Shown here piece by piece: positions 54,290 to 63,016 of a stretch of 64,000 nt of DNA. The stretch is taken from contig CM044962.1 in NCBI GenBank assembly GCA_024516035.1, positions 9,381,595 to 9,445,594 of the forward strand, in the 5' to 3' direction. Within the stretch, counting starts at the first letter, position 1. Every line of letters starts with the position of its first letter. A model generated the notes under the pieces. The model did not search any database and was not told where the DNA came from. It was given only the letters and a program-made list of their open reading frames with translations. The stretch comes from Bactericera cockerelli (lineage: Eukaryota; Arthropoda; Insecta; Hemiptera; Triozidae). A program made the translations under genes and the position numbers.

Positions 54290-56870
54290 ATGAAAATAAT
54301 CAATAAATAATTCAACACAAAGTAAGAAAGGTCAACAATATGAAAATACCTTCTTTATTTCCAAAATTCTCTTGAAAATCAAAACAAACGCCAATGAACA
54401 AAAACATTTCCCTATCTTGGTTAGGAAACATTGTTCAATTTAACCTTAACAATTCATAGCAGAGAAAAAACGTCAATATTTTTATAATGATGTCTTAAAA
54501 CCATCAATATTCTGGATTATTTCTGATTCCACTTTCTTTAATTCTTCCTTCATGTCTTATAAAGACACCTACCCAGTCAAAGATTCTTATCCAAGGCATA
54601 AGCCTTCAGAAATTGATCATTACTTATCGAATCACTGAATAAGAAGTTAAAATATTTGTGTCGCATCACAATCACTATTACTCTGACTGCTAGACATTAA
54701 TTTGCCTTACAAGGGACTCGAACCATCGATCTCCAGGTTACGAGTCCGCCGCTCTATTGATTCAGCTACTGAGGTCGGTGAATCTAGTTATTTATTTAAT
54801 ATTAACAAGATTTTTTCTCTGCTAATGAGTACACCATAACAATGTCAAAAAAATATGGAGAGAGAACTCTATAACAAAGTTGACATTATTAAAAAAATGT
54901 AAATCTATGTAGGTAATACTTTGCCGGGGTGAATTTCTTACTTGATCAGCCTGGAATTTGAGAGGTAATTTATTAATCGTAAATATTTTATTATTATTTA
55001 TACAATAATTTCTCTCAAGAGTATTTTTTTTGTATAATAAACTGTTGTACAAAGCTTCGTAAATATCACCAACTGTACTTAAAACAGATTTAAAAATTAT
55101 TTAATACTAATTGTGCCTTCTTAAAAAAGTTTCATTAATCAGTAAAAACAAGTTAACAAAAAATAAATGAAAAAATAATTAAAAAGGTAACATAAATTGA
55201 AAGAAAAGGAAATCGGTATAAAATTTTGGCAGCAAGATTTTCAATAATGGAGTACACCACAATACTGCACTATTAAATTTGGCAACCGTTGAAATCGACA
55301 AAGCTACATAATGATTATGTTTGAATCTAAGACACAACTTGAAAAAGGAAAAACTTTTGACTGATATAATTGATGTGCAGGACAGTCCAGAACCGTCAAC
55401 CTTGACCAAACGGGAAATGGGAGTGAGAGAGGAAGAAAGGAGGGAGAAAAGATGAGAGATTTTGCAGATTGAAGAGCTGAATAATTGAAGGGGTTAAAAA
55501 AAAAAAAAAAATAGTTCGAATGGTACCTAACCATAAAAAAACTGTTTTTAACTAGTGAAAATGAAATTATCTTAATATAATGGTTTAAAGTAAGGATTTC
55601 TAATTTTCTAGCTGACCAGATACACAAGTAGATCAAGATTATGCCACTTGAATTTTTCGTAAAATATAAAAGTTTACATGTAAGTGGTAGCAATATGACT
55701 GTTTTTTTTTTCTGAATAAGATTAGAATGACAAGGATAATTGGTTTAATAAAATGACATCAAGATAATGGTTTAAAGTAAAGAATTTTTAGTTTTCTACA
55801 TATCTCTCTCCACATTTTTTTTTAAACTTCAAACAAAACAAAATCATTCCAAGGCTGGTATGCAGAGTTTATCCTATGGTTTTCATGTACAATGTAGGCT
55901 GTAGGCTTAGTGTCCCATTACAATGGCAGCCTAATATGCTTCATTTTAGCGTTAGATGATCTCTATATATAAAACAGAAAATATACCATAAAGATAGAAA
56001 GTTTCCTGTAAGATTGTCCAAATAATGTATACTCCTGGTACATATCTCATAATAAAGTACAAGTATCTTGAATTTTTTTGTTGTAATAATAATATTAATT
56101 AGTTATTAAATCATTTGTCAAATAAAGAATATATTCCCACTGTTTGTACAAAATTACTCGATAATCTCGATATGTATTTGCCAGGAGCCACTAGAATGTA
56201 CTACTCTGCATTAGCAACCTTTGAGTTCCAAGATGAGTGAATTTTAAATTTCAGCTTTATCATCATATTTATTCTTACATCATTGTCCTATTAACTCTGA
56301 GTTATAAAAATAAGACTTATTTTATTTTTTCTTTCACGTATCAGGTATAGAAATTCAATAACTGCTGATAGAATTTGTAGTTCTTTTGATAATAATTCAC
56401 TGATTTTGGGTTTTAAAAATTCCTTCGGTAACAATATCAAATCTATAATACAGAAAGCAAAACACTCTCTCTGGGTGTGTTGGTCTCTAAAAAATAATGT
56501 ACTTGATTCTAGCTTCAACTATTGATAAACCTTTTAACTAGTTGACCGAATTTTTTTCTCAAAAAATTGACCAAAATAAATAAATAAAATAGAAATATCT
56601 AAACTTTTTTTTTCGTTTTCACTACTTCTGAAAAGTTGTTGAATTTTTTTTTTCCTTTTCATTTTTTTTTCTCAAGTTATTGAAATTTTAATCTGTTATC
56701 CTTAAGAGTGATTTACTTTCTTGTATTTCGCCGTACGGAGATGAAAAAGCGCGATAGCAGATCTGTCATCAGTTTCGGTGAATAAAAAATGTCATCTTTA
56801 TGTATCCATCTTTCTCAAGTGTTTTATTTAAAAATCGCTTTTCACTAGGTTAAAATAATTAAACAACCAA
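54290..56870. other. AT-rich region between HGH1 and the minus-strand gene(s)
   Basis: Few repeats apart from an inverted SINE C at about 54.66-54.78 kb. It could be a long minus-strand 3' UTR: TTTATT at about 54353 is AATAAA on the minus strand. Open frames of 75-130 codons here are not supported by any motif. Confidence 0.35.
54655..54782 (-). mobile_element. SINE family C, inverted
   Basis: 'gtgtcgcatcacaatcacta' through 'ggactcgaaccatcgatctc' to 'tcagctactgaggtcggtga'. Confidence 0.82.
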
Positions 56871-57022
56871 GGTTGTCATATTTGTGTTAGTTAAGAGGCC
56901 GAAGTGAAAATAATTACTCAAACACATCTTACTTTTTTTAAAAAAAATTAATGCTAGGGAATCGAACTACCGACTTGCAGATTACGAGTCCTTTACAACA
57001 ATTGAGCTACAGAGGTCGGTAA
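56870..57022 (-). mobile_element. SINE family C, inverted, diverged
   Basis: 'gtcatatttgtgttagttaa' at the left (3' end) and 'caattgagctacagaggtcg' at the right; the B box reads 'ggaatcgaactaccgact' in reverse. Confidence 0.78.
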
Positions 57023-57179
57023 AATAAACAGCTAACCATGATCTTATACCGGATTAACCACGATCTTATACCAGATTAAATCCTAAGACGAAGGCGCCGA
57101 AACAATTAAGTTTCACATGTAAACTTAAGCTAGCACACATGAGTATATTTCTGAAAGGAAAAATACTGCAGATACCTTT

Positions 57180-57415
57180 AGGGGTGGTATGCAGAGTCCT
57201 CGCTGTAGGGATGTCTGGGTCATTTGTCCCTTCAGCTGATTTTGTTATGCAGAGACGTTTGTTTGCAGCGCCTGTGTGCATGCGCATTCAGATATTTCTT
57301 TAATAAATAATTGTCAAGGTCGAAGTTTTTCCTATAGCAAGCTCGGGACCACCCTACAGTGAACCCTATAGGGATAACAAAATCGTCTCTGCATACCAGC
57401 CTAGATATGATTAGA
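57180..57415. mobile_element. Inverted-repeat MITE
   Basis: 'ggtggtatgcagagtcctcg' on the left pairs with 'cgtctctgcataccagcc' on the right. A single similar end (ggctggtatgcagag) occurs at about 55.85 kb. Confidence 0.5.
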
Positions 57416-57493
57416 AGCGATTTCACCAATGTATTTTTTTTTTTAAAGAAACCAGGCATGGCCGTGTAGTTTGCTATTGCGCTCACATCTCAC

Positions 57494-57557
57494 CCAACTC
57501 TTTCATATTGTTGAGGTAGAGAGAGGAAGCTTCGTGAAACTTGGACCTCAGGTTCTC
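57494..57557 (-). CDS. Possible coding exon of unknown gene
   Basis: On the minus strand an acceptor (TTTATGCTACAG) precedes 64 bases reading ENLRSKFHEASSLYLNNMKE, then LG, followed by a donor-like GTGAGA. If not spliced there, the frame ends GEM-stop two codons later. The amphipathic, Leu/Lys/Glu-rich sequence suggests a coiled-coil or helical region, but I do not recognise the protein. It lies about 0.95 kb beyond the Upf1 stop on the same strand, so it could belong to the next gene or be a chance match in the Upf1 3' UTR. Confidence 0.35.
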
Positions 57558-57984
57558 CTGTAGCATAAACATTGAACACTAGATGGATTCAAACTTTAGC
57601 ATGAATTTACTACATTTATTTATGAATGAGCTCATTTCATAAAGTTATTGCTTTGAAAAAATAATATAGTAGATATATTTTTGAAGTATCGAATGTATTT
57701 TCTTGAAAGCATAAATTTGTACGTCGTTTTAGCAATATAATTAATACTATTTCCATGCTGCAATGAGAGAGACTACCAAGTCCCTTAATTTTCAAAAAAA
57801 ATAAGTCTCCTTTTTTGTGTTTCTTGACAAGTTCAAAATGCCAAGAAAAAAAAAGCGACTTAAAAATATTTCTCGAAAAACCTACATAAATTTAAGTTCA
57901 ATCAAAACTACTGCAGGCCCAAGTTCCACTCACAAACCTCTCTCGAAATAAAAAAGAATAAAGAAGAGAAACAAACAAAAAATT

Positions 57985-58165
57985 AACTAAATTTCAAAAA
58001 TAAAAAATAAACCACTCTCCTCCCAATCGGCGTTCTCTCGTCCGACGCGACCCGCCTTCGTCGCCGTCGAAAAACATCACCCCGAGGCATGGCCGTTCTT
58101 TTCTCCGAGACCTCGGCCATGCCTCTACGCACCGAAGAACCGCCGAAAATGAAAAACACAGCTTC
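57985..58165. other. GC-rich island open on both strands
   Basis: An abrupt GC-rich block in AT-rich surroundings. It carries the inverted pair 'gaggcatggccgttcttttc' / 'gagacctcggccatgcctct'. Frames on both strands are open (minus: an Arg-rich peptide with VFRRRRRRV), but neither shows a known domain. It lies in what would be the Upf1 3' UTR. Confidence 0.45.
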
Positions 58166-58188
58166 GCCCACAGCGCCTCCTAGTGTAG

Positions 58189-58328
58189 TGTCGACTCTTT
58201 TCTTCTGTGTCGACTCTTTTCTTCTGTGTCGACTCTTTTCTTCTGTGTCGACTCTTTTCTTCTGTGTCGACTCTTGTCTTCTGTGTCGACTCTTTTCTTC
58301 TGTGTCGACTCTTTTCTTCTGTGTCGTA
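58189..58328. repeat. 19-bp minisatellite, about 7 units
   Basis: Unit gtcgactcttttcttctgt, nearly identical throughout. It stays open in all phases on both strands, which explains the repetitive ORFs across it. Confidence 0.95.
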
Positions 58329-58499
58329 GAATTGCTCCCGCAAATTCCACAACAGTAGCTTCCTTCTTCTCTTCATCGTCGTCTGGTCAGTTATAACCCT
58401 CATGACCGTCTGTCTACTCCTCTCCTGCCTTCGTGTATGTGTTCTCTGCTCTCACCGCTCGCGATGTGTTTGCGTGTTGGTCGTGGTGAGGTTTCAATT

Positions 58500-58508
58500 T
58501 CAGTAGGG
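58500..58508 (-). CDS. Upf1: UPF1 last coding exon, two codons and stop
   Basis: CCC TAC TGA follows the acceptor TCTCTCTCGTCCGCAG on the minus strand. It keeps the frame from the penultimate exon and gives the C-terminus ...THYSQPY. The short exon was located by frame and acceptor, so an alternative last exon further left cannot be excluded. Confidence 0.55.
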   Translation of the reverse strand, partial: PY

Positions 58509-61500
58509 CTGCGGACGAGAGAGAGTAATGATAATAATGATCTTCAGTGGTAAAGGCGGCACTCTGCGAATCCAAAGATTCCAGAGTTCGTGGGTTCGAA
58601 ACCCAGCCGGGACATGATAAGATATCCTCCCATTCGGGATTTTTACCACATAATAATATGTCTTTGGCTTACTGCTGGAATAATGGGACTTTAATAGTCC
58701 TAATCGGGCAGTATAAATAAGGCGATATTATTATTATTATTATTCATTCTACTTACGATAAATTTCTAACATTAGAAATCGAAAATATTGTGTTCTTTTT
58801 TGTAAAAAAAAAAATTGTTGTTTTTTATCTTTTACAAATAGAGTTTTATGTTCCCATGATGTACTGGTGTACTTTTCGGGGAAAAAATATTAAATTTCTC
58901 TATGTAACATTGTAACAATCTATATTACACAGAGAAACTTAAAATTGAACTAGTACATAGTCTGCACACACATATTGTCTGCAGATACACAGTTGAGTAC
59001 ATATTGTCAACTTTAGTTGAAAAGAACTAAAGTTGGCTCGTCCTGAACCACATACACTTCTATGTGCAATCAACCACCGCGGCATCGTGACAACTTCTTT
59101 TGACATTTTCATGTCTTTGCTCTGGCACATAACCAAAATTATGTGACGAAATTATGTGACGAAATTATGTGACGAAATTATGTAACGAAATTATGTAACG
59201 ATATTATGTAACGAAATATTGAATTGTAAAGGGAGAGAAGAGGGAAAGTGTGTGTCATGCGCACAATGGCGAAGTATTGAATTGTAGAGGGAGAGAAGAG
59301 AGAAGGTATGTGTCATGCGCACAATACGAAATTTGGTCAGTTGGGTTTTGGACCTTGAATAGTAAAGATGAAAATGTCCCAATGGTTGCAGACTCGTATG
59401 CAAGCGTTTTTTTTGACATTTTCATGTCTTTGCTCTGGCACATAACCAAAATTATGTAACGAAATTATGTAACGAAATTATGTGACGAAATTATGTAACG
59501 AAATTTGAAATGTGTCATAAACATTAAAGGCGGGTTTATGGAAGAAAAGTTTGTTAAATTCTGACATACATTTCATGCTCCAACATAAAGATCATTCTGT
59601 TTACTGAACAACTATGAGAGAAGAGTCCCAAGATTTCATCTATTTCTTAAGCCATTAAATCCTTGGGAAACTGCCAGCTAATCTGCCTTGTTAGAGTTGG
59701 TTAGTCTTAGCTCTGTAACTCTAGCGAGACACTGGTCTTCTTTTCCCTCGTAAACGTTCAATGCTCAAGGCGTCTGTCTGGTAATCCAGAGGTCCCGGGT
59801 TCAAATACCAGGCGGGACATGACAAGTTATTCTACCATTTAGGATTTTGACCACATAATAATACGTCTTGGACTTAATGGGGCTCATTGGTCCTAATCGA
59901 GCAGTATGAATAAGGCAATATTATTAACACTCGGGTGAAATGTTAGTACGCCTCCTTGTGGTTCACCCTGTGGGCAACGCATTGACATGCGACTAAAGTA
60001 CTGACAATTTTGACGATCAGACAATCACTGCCATCAGATTTCCCGATCAAGTTTATTACAAGTGTCTTCTCACTTTGAGATGTGTAATAAAGCCATACGA
60101 TAAATAAAATAGTCTGACTGGGGGACGTTAAACAGGGAGATGAACAGATTGAACAGTGTCCCGCTAGAGAACAGACTAGCCAACCCTTATAAGCCAGGCT
60201 AGCTTGCAGTTTCCTAAGGGTTTAATGGCTTGTACAGAAAAGTCCAAGTCCTCATGATGGTAGATCGCACATAGAAATATGTGGTTCAGGACGAGCCAAC
60301 TTTAAAATAAAGTTGGCTGGAGACCATCACTCACAACTCCAGCTGTAGCCAAGCTGGCTACAACAACAACAACATAAATAAAATAAATTAACATGCCCCA
60401 GGCAACGGACTGGGTTCTCGCTTACCTGAGAGTAGTGAGTGTTGTTACCTGAGAGTAGTGAGTGTTGTTACCTGAGAGTAGTGAGTGTTGTTACCTGAGA
60501 GTAGTGAGTGTTGTTACCTGAGAGTAGTGAGTGTTGTTACCTGAGAGTAGTGAGTGTTGTTACCTGAGAGTAGTGAGTGTTTTTACCTGAGAGTAGTGAG
60601 TGTTGGGGCGGTTACCTATTGCTCCGATTTAATGACTTTCTGTTCAAAATTGAAATCGGATATCAAAAAGGTACATACCTATTGCTCCGAAAACTGCCAA
60701 AAAGGTATAGTCCTATTCCTCCGATAAAGAAAATGGAAAAGAAAAGACAAAAATTGAATTTAAACGTTTTTTATCTTTATTTTTAAAATATTTTTAAATA
60801 CAAAATACATTTTTTTTTTTGTTATGAATACATTGTTATCAAGAATATAGTAGGGTTAGGTAAAATACATAGAAGGCCATGCCTCAAGAATATAGTAGGG
60901 TTAGGGATAATACATAGAAGGCAATGCCTTAGGTTTAAAGTAGGGTTAGGTAAAATGCATAGAAGGCCATGCCTCAAGAATATAGTAGGGTTAGGTAAAA
61001 TGCATAGAAGGCCATGCCTCAAGAATATAGTAGGGTTAGATAAAATATATAGAAGGCCATGCCTCAAGAATATAGTAGGGTTAGGTAAAATACATAGAAG
61101 GCCAAGAATATAGTAGGGTTAGGGATAATACATAGAAGGCAATGCCTTAGGTTTAAAGTAGGGTTAGGTAAAATGCATAGAAGGCCATGCCTCAAGAATA
61201 TAGTAGGGTTAGGAAAGGTATACAATAGGTATACATCATAGTTTACTACCTGCAACATGAAATCGGAGGAATAGGTATGCGGAAGTTGGGTCACCTAAAA
61301 AATTTTCCGGAGCAATAGGTATCCGGAGCAATAGGTACCTCATTAAATCGGAGCAAAAGGATGCTGCCCGAGTGTTGTTACCTGAGAGTAGTGAGTGTTG
61401 TTACCTGAGAGTAGTGAGTGTTGTTACCTGAGAGTAGTAAGTGTTGTTACCTGAGAGTAGTGAGTGTTGTTACCTGAGAGTAGTGAGTGTTGTTACCTGA

Positions 61501-62839
61501 GAGTAGTGAGTGTTGTTACCTGAGAGTAGTGAGTGTTGTTACCTGAGAGTAGTGAGTGTTTTTACCTGAGAGTAGTGAGTGTTGTGTACCTGAGAGTAGT
61601 GAGTGTTGGGTTGAAGAGGTTGGGTGGAAGAGATTGCCACAGGCAATAACCCCGCCCTTTAGGTAGGACATTATTGTTATTTTCTTTTTTTTTTGTATCT
61701 TTGCTTAATTTTTTTGTTTATCTTTAAAATAATTTCATTGTATTTTACTGTATATATTTTTTGTTCTACCTAATAAAGCTTTCTTTTTTTTTTTCTTTTC
61801 TTTTCTTAATTTTATACTGTTACCATTGTACTTTGTCCTCCTACCCCAGGCAACGGGCTGGGTTCTCGCTTACCTGAGAGTAGTGAGTGTTGTTACCTGA
61901 GAGTAGTGAGTGTTGTTACCTGAGAGTAGTAAGTGTTGTTACCTGAGAGTAGTGAGTGTTGTTACCTGAGAGTAGTGAGTGTTGTTACCTGAGAGTAGTG
62001 AGTGTTGTTACCTGAGAGTAGTGAGTGTTGTTACCTGAGAGTAGTGAGTGTTGTTACCTAAGAGTAGTGAGTGTTGTTACCTAAGAGTAGTGAGTGTTGT
62101 TACCTAAGAGTAGTGAGTGTTGTTACCTGAGAGTAGTGGAGTGTTGTTACCTGAGAGTAGTGAGTGTTGTTACCTGAGAGTAGTGGAGTGTTGTTACCTG
62201 AGAGTAGTGGAGTGTTGTTACCTGAGAGTAGTGAGTGTTGTTGTTACCTGAGAGTAGTGAGTGTTGTTACCTGAGAGTAGTGAGTGTTGTTACCTGAGAG
62301 TAGTGAGTGTTGTTACCTGAGAGTAGTGGAGTGTTGTTACCTGAGAGTAGTGAGTGTTGTTACCTGAGAGTAGTGAGTGTTGTTACCTGAGAGTAGTGAG
62401 TGTTGTTACCTAAGAGTAGTGAGTGTTGTTACCTAAGAGTAGTGAGTGTTGTTACCTAAGAGTAGTGAGTTGTGTTACCTAAGAGTAGTGAGTGTTGTTA
62501 CCTGAGAGTAGTGGAGTGTTGTTACCTGAGAGTAGTGAGTGTTGTTACCTGAGAGTAGTGGAGTGTTGTTACCTGAGAGTAGTGGAGTGTTGTTACCTGA
62601 GAGTAGTGAGTGTTGTTGTTACCTGAGAGTAGTGAGTGTTGTTACCTGAGAGTAGTAAGGGTTGGGTGGAAGAGATTGCCACAGGCAATAACCCCGCCTT
62701 TTAGGTAGGACATTATTGTTATTTTTTTTTTTTACTTATTTATTTTGTCATTTGTTGGTTTGTTTGTTTGTTTGTTTGTTTTTTTTTTCTCTCCTAATTT
62801 TACACTGTTACCTGTACCTACTTTGTTCTCCTAATAAAG

Positions 62840-62872
<33 letters not shown>

Positions 62873-63016
62873 TGTTGTTACCTGAGAGTAGTGAGTGTTG
62901 GAGTAGGGGGGACGATGGTCCAGATAGGCGGACTCTTGCGACAGCATGCCGTCCAGCTGCGACATCATGAGAGAGTCCTGACTCAGCTCGGCCTGCGACA
63001 AGCTGAAGCCTCCGCC
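58500..63016 (-). CDS. Upf1: UPF1 C-terminal end (last two coding exons)
   Basis: UPF1 is the ATP-dependent RNA helicase at the core of nonsense-mediated mRNA decay. Its C-terminal tail is rich in SQ sites phosphorylated by SMG1, which recruit SMG5/6/7. Here the minus strand encodes GGGFSLSQAELSQDSLMMSQ, then LDGMLSQESAYLDHRPPYSN and THYSQ (63016-62882), and, across a 4.4-kb intron, PY and TGA (58508-58500). The LSQ.ELSQDS...SQ.D..LSQ(D/E)S pattern matches the end of animal UPF1. Five SQ sites are present in 47 residues. Splice phase (0/0) and the acceptor GTCCGCAG fit. The helicase domains lie beyond the right edge. Its identity rests on this short but characteristic tail. Confidence 0.78.
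58535..58748 (+). mobile_element. SINE family B
   Basis: Complete: 'cttcagtggtaaaggcggca', B box gggttcgaaaccca, body, (ATT)n tail at 58727-58745. It lies in the last Upf1 intron, about 30 bp from the acceptor. Confidence 0.88.
58930..59515. repeat. 14-bp repeat arrays and duplicated flanks
   Basis: 'acgaaattatgtga' repeats in tandem near 59145-59215 and 59455-59505. The flanking 'tgacattttcatgtctttgc' is duplicated (59101, 59414), as is 'gggagagaagag..aagg(t/g)tgtgtcatgcgcac' (59229, 59288). A segmental duplication of about 315 bp explains the pattern. Confidence 0.75.
59765..59932 (+). mobile_element. SINE family B, 5' truncated
   Basis: 'cgtctgtctggtaatccaga', B box gggttcaaatacc, body to 'gagcagtatgaataaggcaa'. 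Confidence 0.8.
59935..60375 (+). mobile_element. Two dispersed repeats
   Basis: About 59.94-60.11 kb matches 28.98-29.13 kb (tgttagtacgcctccttgtg). About 60.11-60.375 kb matches 45.80-46.06 kb (ctggctgggggacgttaaac to 'gctacaacaacaacaa'). Confidence 0.72.
60606..61372. mobile_element. Inverted-repeat element with 45-bp minisatellite, inserted in the Upf1 array
   Basis: Ends 'acctattgctccgatttaat' and 'cattaaatcggagcaaaagg' (inverted). Inside, about 60838-61215, a 45-bp unit (caagaatatagtagggttag + gtaaaatacatagaaggcca + tgcct) is repeated about 8 times, three codons short of 18 per unit and open on the minus strand (LRHGLLCILPNPTIF repeats). The open frame is a repeat artefact. Confidence 0.75.
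61613..61846 (+). mobile_element. Tail T module inserted in the Upf1 array
   Basis: 'gaggttgggtggaagagatt' to 'gtacctaataaagc'-like 'ctacctaataaagctttctt'; T-rich 3' part. Confidence 0.78.
62659..62871 (+). mobile_element. Tail T module with poly(A) inserted in the Upf1 array
   Basis: 'gggttgggtggaagagattg' to 'tctcctaataaagctttaaa' with a 29-base poly(A). It landed one unit from the real exon end, separating the founder donor from the rest of the array. Confidence 0.85.
62882..63016 (-). CDS. Upf1: UPF1 penultimate coding exon
   Basis: 135 nt, 45 codons, in phase 0 at both ends. The acceptor reads GCTGTAATTTCAG and the donor CTCTCAG|GTAACA. GC-rich relative to its surroundings. The last 19 coding bases (CAACACTCACTACTCTCAG) are the founder of the adjacent minisatellite. 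Confidence 0.82.

Larger units (their letters stand above)
60421..62902 (-). repeat. 23-bp minisatellite carrying the Upf1 splice donor, about 53 units
   Basis: Unit on the minus strand: CAACACTCACTACTCTCAG + GTAA, i.e. the last 19 nt of the penultimate exon and the first 4 nt of the intron. Four blocks: 60421-60605 (8 units), 61373-61610 (10), 61870-62657 (34) and the real exon end at 62880-62902. Variant units have 24 bp (gTGGAGtg) or 26 bp, or CTCTTAG at the exon end. At the left edge of two blocks (60421 and about 61870) the unit is followed by the apparent original intron start, GTAAGCGAGAACCCAGCC, so one intron edge was duplicated with the array. Blocks are separated by three transposon-like insertions. 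Confidence 0.96.

Noticed and set aside
54822..56518. Several 75-130-codon minus-strand ORFs between HGH1 and Upf1
   Set aside because: AT-rich, Phe/Leu/Ile-rich chance frames without motifs; the region looks like untranslated or intergenic DNA.
58089..58403. Overlapping ORFs of about 90 codons on both strands
   Set aside because: They exist because the 19-bp unit has no stop in any phase; no known motif is present.
3700..59830. Many tRNA-like sequences with A and B boxes (for example 4708-4780, 11309-11380, 21583-21665)
   Set aside because: Each is followed by a family-specific body repeated elsewhere, and cloverleaf pairing is degraded. They are SINE heads, not tRNA genes.
60822..61294. 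Minus-strand ORFs with repeated LRHGLLCILPNPTIF
   Set aside because: Translation of the 45-bp minisatellite in a transposon-like insert; the unit is a multiple of three and stop-free by chance.
60421..62657. CRISPR-like array of regular repeats
   Set aside because: There are no unique spacers; the units are contiguous and derive from an exon-intron boundary in a eukaryotic gene.
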